The notes under the pieces were generated by a model. That model made no database searches. It was not told the origin of the DNA and saw nothing but the letters and a program-made list of their open reading frames with translations. The position numbers and the translations under genes are program-made. From Acanthaster planci (lineage: Eukaryota > Echinodermata > Asteroidea > Valvatida > Acanthasteridae), in NCBI RefSeq assembly GCF_001949145.1, contig NW_019091490.1:637146-651363 (forward strand): DNA of 14,218 nucleotides, in the 5' to 3' direction. Each line of letters opens with the position of its first letter. The first letter of the stretch is position 1. This document shows, one piece after another, positions 1 through 9,445 of the stretch.

Positions 1-960
1 CTGGCCGCCCCCGGCCTCGCGTGTAATGTGAATCGATGGGGGACGCGTACGTTACTTTGTGGACAGAGATTTTTTGAATGTGTCGGCTTATTTTATTTTT
101 GGTTACGACATGCATTAGCGTCGCCTGCTTGGTCATGCAAGGAAAGGCTTGTAATTTATTAGGAGGGGCAGAAACATCGTCATCATTTGCACATAAACTG
201 TTCTTTATAATAACATTTTCTCACCAACTCTCAGCCTGTGAAGTGATCGTTAATACACGACACGCATGCCCGTATCGTCGTCAACCGAGAGCTGGCTTGA
301 TATCGTTTCCATGTGAAATTGTAATGAATGGTAGGGCGACCCACACATTTCACAGTAATCGCATTTTAAAAGATAACAATGCATGGGAAAGACCATACGG
401 CCGCGAGTAGAAACCGTCTGTTTGCGTGAGACATCTTTTTTTCCCTCTCTCTCTTTTCGTTTGCATTATACATGTCCGTGTAATTATATACAAAAAAAAA
501 ATATCCAAACCAATGTTAAACTGAAGCAGCCACTGAGCCAGAACACTCCTACGGCAGGCCGGAAAAACACCGAGCTACTAATATTAAACAGGCTATTATT
601 ATTATTCTTGTAGAGGATTGTGAAATAACTCGTGTGAGTGGGCCTACTCGGAACAAGATTCAGGAAAATTGAATAAACAGAAATAGCGCCACGTACTCAT
701 CAGCTAGCTTAGACACACAGCTTTGTGTCCCTACCATTATAGTTTAGTATAACAATTGAATATTCAGGGTTTGGTCAAAAGTGCAAGTTTAGCGTGAGCG
801 TCGTGGTAACCCATGTAGATTTTGAAGAAAAACTTGTTTTCAAGAAATCGCCCGAGAAGCCTCTCCTGTTTCAAAACTGCAAAAATACCAATATGGAACA
901 AATTAATGCAATAAAAAGACCTCGAATGATTTTTGAGATATAAACTTGTGCCTGAACCAG
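1..960. other. Non-coding, no gene recognised; CpG-rich left edge
   Basis: The first 60 bases are rich in CpG and could be the edge of a promoter or exon that lies outside the window. The open frames of 110 and 76 codons (78-410 and 383-613) show no known domain, no codon-level regularity and no convincing splice context. Confidence 0.5.
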
Positions 961-1004
961 GTAATTAACATGAACACAGTGGTTAATTAGTCGAAATCAA
1001 TTAG
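961..1004. promoter_or_regulatory. Cluster of homeodomain-like TAATTA/CAATTAG sites
   Basis: TAATTAAC (962-969) and GTTAATTA (982-989) are inverted copies 12 bases apart, followed by CAATTAG (998-1004). Three ATTA cores in 44 bp are suggestive of a homeodomain binding cluster. AT-rich non-coding DNA yields such groups by chance fairly often. Confidence 0.2.
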
Positions 1005-1010
1005 TAAAGA

Positions 1011-1332
1011 TGCGTGTCCGTTCGTGAAATCAAAAATCTACTTTTTCCTACTTTGTGGCCCTTCTTTGCAATGTATTGTTTCCACAGGAAGGGGCACGCG
1101 CGCACCCCTGTGAATGTAACAAAGACGCGTGGCTCTTCGTGAGAACGAAAATCCTATTACTTGACCTACTTTTTGGCCTTTCCAGTCAATATGTTAACAC
1201 GTGTACAATGGGCAATATGATTTGCGTCTCCTAGTGAAAATGCAAAATGCACTTAAGATTTCCCCTTCCAACATGAATGTAATCGGAATCGCCAAAATGC
1301 TGCTTTTGACGTGCGTGGCTCTTCGTGAAAAC
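1011..1332. repeat. Diverged, irregularly spaced repeat copies
   Basis: Three related stretches start near 1011, 1124 and 1310. Each carries GCGTG followed by (C/G)TTCGTGA. The second and third share 16 identical bases (GCGTGGCTCTTCGTGA at 1127-1142 and 1313-1328). The first two also share a downstream tail with CCTACTTT followed by TGGCC. Spacing is about 113 and 186 bp, so this is not a regular tandem array. The origin is unknown. Confidence 0.45.
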
Positions 1333-2655
1333 TGTGACGATATTTGCCCCCACCCCCGTTCTCTCTTCCCCCATTATGGCCCCTCAAACATTTCGTATGA
1401 AGATCAATTTTGTTATTTCTTCCGCTGTTTGGAATCAGAACTAAGATGTGGAGTGAAATTTTGACTCCGTGCATCTGCTGTCTCACTTTGTGACTCAATA
1501 CTCTTCACATGGCCCCAAAAGTAAGAACGGCCGCAAAATTTCAATCAGTCTGCGGATTTTATTTCGATTACTCCCCCCCCCAATTACCTTCCCTAGCCCC
1601 CTCCCCCAAACAAATATGGAGTTCGATTGGGTTGAAACGTCAAGAGACAAAAATCACATATTTCAAGATGTGTTCATACATGTACATACATCTAATTAGT
1701 TACCTCTTCCGTTGGTTAGGAGTCCCACTTGTCATGAAGTACGAAATTAAATCACTCCCGAATGCGTACTACGTGTGTCTGGCTAAAATAGTAAGGTGTT
1801 CGAAATTAGCCAAATCTGGTCCAAGTGACTGTTTTTACTGAATCTATTCCAGGAATGAGAAAATGCCTTGTTCAATTTGTTAGAGCTCCCCCGATAGGAC
1901 ATATAGGAACCAAACTTCTGTTGTCAAGTGTCGCTTCAAACCCTGGACGCACGTGCATCCACATCTTAAAACTTTCACCTCTGTTTTTGTTGAACAGCGC
2001 CCTCTTTTGTTAATAGCTCGACCAGGCCAAGGGGGAGGTGCTCTCCGTGGAATCGATCGTCATCGTACATATGTACATGTGCGTGCAGCTAATTACGGGA
2101 ACTGCGAGCTGCATGCATTTTTGATCGGAGGTCCTGCAACGTGCATCAGCTGTGCTTGTGCCGGAGTTGGGATCGGATTGTCATTTTGGCCTAATTCAGG
2201 TAAACGTATAGTAGTCTTACTTTCGCAATTGTGGTAAAATCGGCATCCATGGAATTTGCAGGACACTTTGACTTAGCGAGTTTGTGTCGTAAGTTCACGC
2301 TGCAGGCGCATGCCTTGAAATGACATTATGATGAATAGGCCTAGCCGTAGCGCAGGTCAGAAAGCCTGAAACTTGGTGCACGCATGGGACATGGCGTGCA
2401 TGGAGCCCAAGTTTCGAAGTGGCAGCCTCACTACTAGGTCAAAATGTATTGGATAAATTATTAGGGCCTACATCAGATCAAGACAGATTGTTAGTGGTGG
2501 TGCATGGGCATGATGCCATGTCATGGTGATATGGCCTGGCTAACGTCGTGAACGTGGAGTACCACTACCAGTCTCAGGGATGCAGCATACACCTGAACAT
2601 GCCTAAGGCTAAGGCAACCATGACAACCCTTCATCATGTTAATTTTTCAGGTGCT
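1333..2655. other. Non-coding, nothing recognised
   Basis: Frames up to 110 codons on both strands (for example 1509-1841 and 1953-2237) translate to sequence without recognisable domains. Short C-runs occur near 1348 and 1574. A CAG|GTAAAC donor-like site at 2198-2206 has no convincing partner acceptor. The stretch 2030-2190 has somewhat more CpG. Confidence 0.5.
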
Positions 2656-2681
2656 TACATGTACTTTTACAAAGTTTGGCT

Positions 2682-2882
2682 AAAATGTTGCATCCTGACT
2701 CCATTTTTCTCATCATATATCATCTCAATAAAAGTCAGTCATTACAGAAATGCTGGAAAGACACAAATTCTGGACTGAGAAACATTTAACGTCGATGTTG
2801 TTGGGAAATACGTAGAAAATTCTCATCACTCCCCATAGACTTTGTACACAACTGCTGAAGTGGAGTCAGGATGCAACATTTT
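2682..2882. repeat. Perfect 22-bp inverted repeat, 157-bp spacer
   Basis: AAAATGTTGCATCCTGACTC and two more bases (2682-2703) reappear exactly inverted at 2861-2882. Weaker similarity extends outward on both sides (TTTGG next to the left arm, CCAAA next to the right). The pair may be the remnant of a small inverted-repeat transposon about 200-240 bp long. The spacer has no supported gene. Confidence 0.65.
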
Positions 2883-3020
2883 CCCCAAAGTTTTAGTTTT
2901 AAAACAGGCTGTCTGCCCTACTTGTTTCTTATAATCATTTGTTAAATTTCTTACCAGTGGTAACATCTTTGACTGTATAGATGTATATGTAGCTCCCACA
3001 CAATTTTACCATTCACCGTA

Positions 3021-3205
3021 AAAACCAATTAAGATATACATATAACGGGTTTGCCGTTACCCAACGTATATTAATTCTTATTAATTAATATACGTTGGGT
3101 AATATTAATTCTTATTAATTAATATACGTTGGGTAAGGGCAAACCCGTTATATATAAATTAACATCTCCCCAACGCAAAAATATATCTTGAAAACCAATT
3201 AAGAT
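3021..3205. repeat. Nested palindromic element with flanking direct repeat
   Basis: Arms at 3040-3075 and 3118-3153 are inverted copies of 36 bp with one mismatch (an internal G against C). Between them a 34-bp unit is repeated in tandem (3069-3102 and 3103-3136), so that ACCCAACGTATATTAAT also pairs with a nearer copy at 3084-3100. The whole can fold as alternative hairpins. A 15-bp direct repeat, AAAACCAATTAAGAT, occurs at 3021-3035 and 3191-3205 and may be a target duplication or part of the element. This looks like a foldback-type mobile element. It is non-coding. Confidence 0.7.
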
Positions 3206-3611
3206 GTCACAATACATGTTGGCGACAAAATTAAGGACAAGGCAACTGCACAATCACGGACGTTTAATTGTTTGTTGTGGTTTCAGTCCAACCTTACGTA
3301 CCTTTGCAGGCTATTGCAGCTTGGGCGATCTCCACTTTCTCCACATCTGAGGTGTCTTACAAACAGTACATGTACATGCACATTGGCGCTGGTTTTATTT
3401 GTATCTTTTTGGGGAGGACATGCATGCAGGTCTGAAGAGAAATTGTGGCCTTTTTAGCCGATTCTGGCAGCTGGATATCATGATTAGAGAGGTTTCCTTC
3501 GAAGGATTGCTAAGATTTGGCCAACTTGGATTTGCCAGTGTTTTGAATGGAGCTAGAGATTGGGTCTGGAGTCTGAACTCTGGAAGCTCGAATGTACCAT
3601 TGATGTACATG
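3206..3611. other. Non-coding, nothing recognised
   Basis: Overlapping frames of 61-87 codons on both strands have no recognisable product. One TACATGTA lies near 3369. Confidence 0.5.
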
Positions 3612-3615
3612 ATGC

Positions 3616-3962
3616 TGTTACACCCCAACTACCGGTATAGCATAAGTCCCAACTATAGTTGAGACAGTCCCAACTGTAGAGCTGCAGTTGGGCTGGCCCA
3701 ACTATTGTTGACCAATGTCTGTGGGAAATGGCTCAACATTATCCAAGTCAATGTGTCTCACACTTGACACAATTCATCAAAAATGTGGCACTTAGCCCCA
3801 TGACCAGTGGCATGACATTTGTAAACAAAATGACTTTGGCACATGCTGAGCACATTATGCACACAGGACCTGTCTGCTGTAGTTGGGCCGGCCCAACTGT
3901 AGCACTCTAGTTGGGACGGGCCCAACTGTAGTTGGGACTGATGCTATAGTTGGGGCGTAACA
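3616..3962. mobile_element. MITE-like non-autonomous DNA transposon with long terminal inverted repeats
   Basis: The left terminal repeat (3616-3704, starting TGTTACACCCCAACTA) and the right one (3880-3962, ending TAGTTGGGGCGTAACA) are inverted copies of about 83-89 bp. They are flanked by a possible 4-bp target duplication, ATGC (3612-3615 and 3963-3966). Each repeat carries several copies of AGTTGGG/CCCAACT in both orientations, about eleven in all. One is a perfect 18-bp palindrome at 3881-3898, with a one-mismatch counterpart at 3686-3703. The 175-bp centre is unrelated to the ends and has no supported coding capacity, so the element would need a transposase supplied from elsewhere. The superfamily is uncertain: 4-bp duplications are known for some groups, but one 4-bp match can be chance. 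The 60- and 71-codon frames in it are not genes. Confidence 0.8.
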
Positions 3963-3966
3963 ATGC

Positions 3967-5500
3967 CACAATAGTGTGGCTCCTCTTGGAACCCTTACAA
4001 AAATGGCCCTTTTGCCACAGGGCTAGAGTGTACCAAAATATTTCATTACCTGCCCCAAAATCCTTCTGACCAGTTGGGTCATTCAATAATAGGGGTTCAA
4101 TTTTTTTTGTGTCCTTGTACATATGATTTTGTAAGTTCAGAGCACATTCTCTAATTTCTGAGAGTGATGAATTAATGCAAATTAACTAACAAACAACATA
4201 GAAATAGTTTGAAATCAATTTCAGTGATATTTCCAAGTCAAATAACAAGGGCCACTAGTAGTAGGTGTAACAGGGACACAAAAATGTCACACTTTTGGAC
4301 CCTGAGTTTATAGAATGACTCAAGTGCCCTTTATTCTGTCATAATCTTCTTGATATCGTACCGGTAGCGAAGCCTACTAAGAGGCAAATACTTGATCAAA
4401 TCTGTCTTGATTTCACAAAAACCTCTTCAAGATCCTTCGGCTTTTAGCCACACATGTTGATGTACCGATACGCATAGAATTGATTGTCTATGACTTGGAA
4501 TACCAGGCTAGTGTACATGGGATATAGTCGTAGCCGCTTCTGGTGAGTGCACTTGCCAGAAGCCAGACAAGTCAGGCTCTTTATTGACAAAAATATGTAT
4601 AGTTAGGATCAATGCAGTGAAATCAAATTCACTGAGTGATTTCACAGGACCCTGTATTTTCAGACTTAAAGAAGACCAGGTACCTATCGATGGACTCAGT
4701 ATGAGATCTCATGATAAATGAACATGGAAACCTTAAAACACAAAAAGAAAAAAATTTCACAAAAAGTAACCATAAGACAGGGTGCCTTTTTATTTACATG
4801 TACTGTAGCTGTTCTTCCAATTTTCCTCCACTTACTATGTGTTCCTTGACAACTTCAAACTTTAAAAGCATTATTTTTCAGTAGCAAAATGAAAGTTACA
4901 TGTACATGGACAGATGTACACTCTGAAGGACAGGGATGTGAATGTACGATGTACTTGCAGTGTGAGCACGTACAGGGTACACCGTAAAATAGTAAAACGG
5001 CTAAACTTCTTGCAAAAAATCTGCTTTTAACCCTAACCCTCCAAGGGTACTTGGCTTGCAAGACCATTCCTCCATGGTCTAAGCATGCTGCCTGCCCATT
5101 GTAACAAGATCAATGGGTCAACTCTCCCCAAGGCCAAACAACCAGGAGTCTGTGATTACCAGTCACCAGAGTGGCATTGTCCAATGTTCCCATTGTCTCA
5201 AAATGACCAGTTTGTTGGGCTGCTGTTGATTGCCAAGCGCATCAAACTTTCACTGTAATGTGCTGCATCTGACAGGATTAGGGCTAAGTTGATTTTGCCC
5301 AGAATGCTACAATGCAGTAATTTGATGCGCTGTTCATGAAGATTTTTTGCATTTTAATTATGTTTTACCGGTATGTACCAGTTGTCCGGGGCTGTAATAA
5401 ACTGTTACACTTTGTTTGTATCCGTTTAATCACGCAGAACTGAATTATGGCCGTGATCTGGAAACAGGATTAGATTACTGTGTACAACATGCACCTAGAC
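3967..5500. other. Non-coding, only minor repeats
   Basis: It holds scattered TACATGTA and TACCGGTA motifs, a 9-bp hairpin (GTGAAATCA 4617-4625 with TGATTTCAC 4637-4645) and the telomere-like motif at 5027. No exon-like block was found. Confidence 0.5.
5027..5042. repeat. Short telomere-like motif shared with the 8135 hairpin
   Basis: TTAACCCTAACCCTCC here is identical over 16 bases to 8136-8151. It is followed by a small palindrome, CCAAGGGTACTTGG. The matching neighbourhood does not extend further on either side. Confidence 0.5.
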
Positions 5501-5811
5501 ATACATGTAGGCTCACACTAAGCTTTGAAGGTCTTGTGTGCAGATAATTCCAGATGTGGCAGTCTGTCAACTTGACAAGTGTTGTAGCAGTGCATACATG
5601 TACATGTACATGTATGTCTTATACAAGTTGCATGTATAATTTGCACATTTACATGTATGTGCGTGCATAGGACTGGGTCCACTGTTCTGTCTTCCCACTT
5701 CATTGTACATGTACAGTATCAGGATGTGCCAGTAGACATGTAGATACATTAGGCGTCACTCATGTCAAGTGTAGGGCATACTCGCGAGTGCATAACCTAC
5801 ATGTACATGTA
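5501..5811. repeat. TACATGTA cluster 1
   Basis: Several TACATGTA motifs lie here, including a 20-bp run with period 6 (5595-5614) and a TACATGTACATGTA near 5799. The array is palindromic, so it reads the same on both strands. The two overlapping 60-codon minus-strand frames here are low-complexity translations of the motif. Confidence 0.75.
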
Positions 5812-5815
5812 CTGC

Positions 5816-6549
5816 ACTTGGAACTCATCATGTCAGTTTGACAGTTCCTTATTAAAGCTTGTCTAGATCTTCGGTGGTGGAATTCATGTTAGTATAGCGT
5901 ACAGTATGTGGACCATGTTGCACTTGGAAACGATCCAAGGGCAGAGGAATGTTTGACAGAGGACATTCCAGAGACTTTTGGGGAAAGCCAAGAAACTCTG
6001 CTTGTATGCATGTAGTTATCTTTCAACTTCAAGCAGGCGTGCTTTTGTTTTAGTTTGAAAATGGTCGAAGAGTAAAGGCTGGTTGGTACTGCAGGAGAAG
6101 GTGAGAGCGTAGCGAAACTAACGTCACAGAAGATTTACTGCCACATTTCGCTGGAGTTGAAATGTGGTCAACTTTGTGAATTCCCAGCATTACTATTTGA
6201 TCTGACATCACAGATTTGCCTTTGTTTTTGCTTTTGTGCTAAGTACCGGTATGTATGAAGTGGCCTTCACATTGCATCATGCGGTAAAAAAAAAAAGGTT
6301 AACTTCAGGAAGAAATAAATTTACACAGCGACTAAAACATGAAAAGCGGGCTGGTCTACAAACGGCACGTTTCCCTTGAGAAATATTCCGTGAAGAAACA
6401 ACAGATCGGGTCTGCAACATTTTTCATTGATTTATTTAGGTTCAAACATTGAATGACATTTGGAAGCTTTGTCCCGTAAAAATCGGACACAAAAAAGTTC
6501 ACAGATGTTGGGACGAGCACAGTATGCATTGGAAAAAGGTCATTCCTAA
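5816..6549. other. Non-coding, nothing recognised
   Basis: One A-run (about 6287-6297) and one TACCGGTA (6244-6251). The short minus-strand frame at 6356-6571 resembles no known protein. Confidence 0.5.
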
Positions 6550-6626
6550 GTACATGTAAGTCAAAGTACATGTACTATACATGTACATGTCTCACTAGTG
6601 TACATGTACATACATGCACATGTACA
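6550..6626. repeat. TACATGTA cluster 2
   Basis: Four complete TACATGTA units plus partial ones (ACATGTAC, ACATGCA) occur within about 75 bp. The irregular spacing argues against a simple uninterrupted microsatellite. Confidence 0.7.
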
Positions 6627-7124
6627 TGCATTCGCCCAGTGGATTTTCTTCCAAAATACTGCATGGATGTGACATGCCCAACAAGATTGTATGATTTTTG
6701 TGGCATATTCATGAAAAGTAGTTAAGGGAGAATTAAATTGAATCGGCATAATGAAAAAGTTTATCAATCAAACAACAGGAAATACGGTATCTTTCCCATG
6801 AAATCAGATGTACCGGTACCCGTAAACCACTTTTATGTACGCGTAGGTCTTATGAGCGTGTGCATTAAATTTTTGTACTGTGACCAGTGCTGGAACAAAA
6901 TTCTAGGGGAAACAAGTAGATTCATGCTGGAAATTTGCCGTTATTTGTTGTTTAAGATCCAGCTACTGGTTCATATACCGTGTAAACTGTAGAGATTTAA
7001 GTGATCTCGTTATTTTTCAACCATGCCCCGGGCACAAAATAGCAGCGAGTTCAAGATCATCCGGAGTATAACTGATTTTGGTTGGAAAAAAAAATAACCA
7101 CAAACTATCAGACATGGGACCCAG
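6627..7124. other. Non-coding, nothing recognised
   Basis: Contains one TACCGGTA (6811-6818) and an 84-codon plus-strand frame (6738-6992) without recognisable features. Confidence 0.5.
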
Positions 7125-7200
7125 TACATGTACAATGTACATGGTACCCGTACTTAATGGAACGTATTGGCCTACATGTACACGTTGTATGTACATGTAG
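7125..7200. repeat. TACATGTA cluster 3
   Basis: Three TACATGTA motifs lie among related words (TGTACATGGTACC, TGTACACG), just upstream of the possible TATA box at 7228. Confidence 0.65.
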
Positions 7201-7227
7201 TTGGTTGGAGCACTATTTCTGAGTCTC

Positions 7228-7256
7228 TATAAAAGTGGTCTTGAACAACATCAGTC
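7228..7256 (+). promoter_or_regulatory. Possible TATA/initiator core promoter
   Basis: TATAAAAG (7228-7235) is followed by TCAGTC (7251-7256), which fits the animal initiator pattern TCA(G/T)TY. The initiator A (7253) lies 25 bases from the first T of the TATA, slightly tighter than usual. It faces the same way as Dab and lies 5.4 kb upstream of its ATG, so it could serve a distal Dab promoter. No exon next to it could be identified. Confidence 0.25.
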
Positions 7257-7391
7257 AGATAGTCAACAGGGGGCAGAGTGTCAAGCACTGTACACATGTA
7301 ATGTGTCATACCACCTGTCAAGTTGAAGTACAGTGGTACCTGTAATTAGGGGTACCTGTTTGAAATGTCACTGATGGTCATTTATCACACC

Positions 7392-7409
7392 GTTCATGCA
7401 TGCATGAAC
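7392..7409. repeat. 18-bp perfect palindrome GTTCATGCATGCATGAAC
   Basis: The palindrome is fully self-complementary and isolated in non-coding sequence. It could be a dimeric protein-binding site or simply short-repeat expansion of ATGC. No flanking feature helps to decide. Confidence 0.5.
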
Positions 7410-7855
7410 CCAAACAAACATGCAAGTGAATCCACCTGTAGTCTACAATGGGCCTGGCCACCAGCTGCATGCCAGGTTTTCACATATCATAAGAATGGGA
7501 ATAGGGAGGTAGCAGGTCGCACAGTCTGTGCACACATGTAATACATGCACAATGTACAAGTACATTTACATGGTTTATCAGTCAGTGTAAACTGAGTGCA
7601 GGATTACAGGCCAACCTGCCCTGTACAGTGTTATTAGTGTTGAGAACAACCAATACAGGGTCCTATTTTGCAACCTGGCAACTGTACGGGTACAGTGGTA
7701 CCACCATAGAGCTACAACCCAGCTCTATGGTACCACCAAGTACCAGTGTTTTGTTTTTTTTTCTTCCTTGGTGGTGATGTGGTAAGGCAGTTGTGCCCTG
7801 GAGGCTGTCAGTGTCATATATTGGCCTGTGTTGAACTTGCAGGTTATTTCGGTGC
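7410..7855. other. Non-coding; one small hairpin
   Basis: ACCATAGAGCT (7703-7713) pairs with AGCTCTATGGT (7721-7731) around 7 bases, next to two GGTACC sites. The 110-codon minus-strand frame covering 7663-7995 is rich in Tyr-Met-Cys repeats because it translates the TACATGTA motif, so it is not called. Confidence 0.5.
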
Positions 7856-7955
7856 ATGTACACTGTACATGTACAGTACATGTACAGTACCTGCAGTGTG
7901 TACTGTATGTACCCCAGTTGTAGGCACATGTTAAGGTACATGTACATGTACCTTG
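7856..7955. repeat. TACATGTA cluster 4 with 22-bp perfect palindrome
   Basis: TACATGTA units alternate with CAG spacers (about 7860-7890). Then comes AAGG, two fused TACATGTA units and CCTT (7934-7955), a perfect palindrome that abuts the inverted-repeat element at 7949. Confidence 0.7.
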
Positions 7956-8314
7956 TGGCCTGTTTCTTCCACAGATGTAACAATGCAGTGGCCATCCATG
8001 GTCACAGCATGGAGGAATAGACTTTGTTCACAGGGCTGGCCATATTGAATTTGAAAGCAAGGTTAAGTCTTCATTTTTGAATGTTGAAAGCAATAAGATG
8101 AAATTTCATGACAAATTTGCACCCGTCTACTCTGATTAACCCTAACCCTCCTCAGTCCTTCACCTGTTGGAGGACTGAGGAGTGTTAGGGTTAATAATTT
8201 CAAATTCATGTTTGAACACTTAGCAACTGTCGCCTGTGGTGTTTGGGTCCACGGTGTCCAACGTGCTGTGACCATGGATAGCCACTATCTGTGGAAGAAA
8301 CGGGCCACAAGGTA
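7949..8314. mobile_element. MITE-like element bounded by about 60-bp inverted repeats
   Basis: The sequence at 7949-7976 pairs with 8287-8314 (28 bp, one mismatch), and 7988-8009 pairs with 8264-8285 (22 bp, one mismatch). The left arm has a 10-bp insertion between the two blocks. The interior holds a second, separate hairpin (8135-8195). No clear target duplication is visible. A 22-bp perfect palindrome made of TACATGTA units (7934-7955) overlaps the left end. Short minus-strand frames in it (8063-8275 and 8206-8445) are explained by the repeat and are not called as genes. Confidence 0.6.
8135..8195. repeat. Strong hairpin with telomere-like sequence in the stem
   Basis: Two 25-bp arms (8135-8159 and 8171-8195) are complementary with one mismatch around an 11-base loop. 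The outer part of the stem reads TTAACCCTAACC, about two units of the CCCTAA telomere repeat; the inner part reads CTCAGTCCT. It is unlikely to be a terminator in an animal genome and is more probably part of the surrounding inverted-repeat element. Confidence 0.75.
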
Positions 8315-9445
8315 ACAAGGTACACCTGAGCCTCGGGGAGCGAATTGCACTCGAGGCTGTACAAAATCCATGGACCCCCGTCACTGCCGACAACAATTGT
8401 TTTGTATACCATGGTCATAGACTTCGCTAGAACGATCTTATGCAAGATAAATTAAAACACTTTGACAAATTAAAACAGGTTAACAGTAAATAAGATATTA
8501 AATTTCAAGGAAAATGATTGATTGTGATGTCCTATCATTGCCTCCGTTTTTGGGGGGGGTCAGGGATTTATAGCAAACTCATTTAACAGAGGAAACTGGG
8601 ATTCATAAAGCACTTGGGGTTTTGTCGACGGGTTGAATGTCAAGAAATTGTTCGCACCAAATACTGTTGAAAAGTACTGACAAGATTGAAGAGCAGACAA
8701 GAAGAGACAATGGCATGAACATTTTATATAAACAGCCATGGCGGTTCGGATTGCAAAAACAGCGATCAGAGCATACTCGTGTTCCATGAGAATAGCTGGG
8801 AGCACGAACAGAAGTCTAATAACCCGGGGTGGGTTCTGTCATGGTCAGAGTGAAGAGAGTAGCACATGCAAACAGACACAGTGCCTCCATCTCCCCCACA
8901 CAGAACACATCTCCTACAATAATTGGCGCGCGTTCTAGTACCATCGGGGCTATCCACCCTCGTACCCAAGATTACACAATACATTGTAATTACAATGCAG
9001 TCACGACACATCAACTCTGGGAAAGATCACTGTTACCCATCGTATTTTGCGGCTCTGCAACATCGCCAGGGCGTGCGACACGTGAATGATACATGCGCGC
9101 TTGTAGTACATCACGTGATTAGTTCGCAATCAATAAAAATTCACTATCTATGACCATGGTATAATAGAATTGTACCGGTACCTTGCCAGATTCCGAAAGA
9201 TTATTGAAAGGGAGGCTTGGAATGTACAGAATTATAAAACAGTCTGGTGCCATCCTAATCGACAGTTTGCAATATATGAAACAAATTTGGGGAATAAGAT
9301 CCAAAATGGCCTCCAGGCAAATACATGTAGGGTGAACACTCTTACATGTAGATCAATGCCTCCACTGAGGTGGGTTTGGTTAATTGAGCATGACAGGGCA
9401 AGGCTTTCCAGAATCTGGCAGATATTTCCCTGTCATCGTTTGCAA
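8315..9445. other. Non-coding, locally CpG-richer, no gene recognised
   Basis: Many short overlapping frames on both strands (66-128 codons) show no known domain. Positions 8925-9120 have more CpG and CACGTG E-boxes (about 9079 and 9114), which could mark a regulatory stretch. Confidence 0.45.
8976..8996. promoter_or_regulatory. Paired SOX-like half-sites and ATTGTAATTACAAT palindrome
   Basis: ACAAT and ATTGT face each other with a 2-base gap (8976-8987), and a 14-bp perfect palindrome overlaps them (8983-8996) with a TAATTA core. The site sits in a locally CpG-richer stretch (about 8925-9120) that also has CACGTG E-boxes. Function is inferred from motif resemblance only. Confidence 0.2.

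Noticed and set aside
78-410. A 110-codon plus-strand frame with a hydrophobic start resembling a signal peptide
   Set aside because: A short hydrophobic N-terminus is common in T-rich DNA. The rest shows no domain, cysteine pattern or downstream exon.
5027-5042. A true interstitial telomere array
   Set aside because: Only about two CCCTAA units are present here and at 8136, too few to call a telomeric array.
7663-7995. A 110-codon minus-strand frame
   Set aside because: Its Tyr-Met-Cys-Thr repeats are simply the translation of TACATGTA and GTACAG repeats. No domain is visible.
8206-8445. A minus-strand frame with a sequence that looks moderately protein-like
   Set aside because: It overlaps the right arm of the inverted-repeat element and I recognise no family or splice context.
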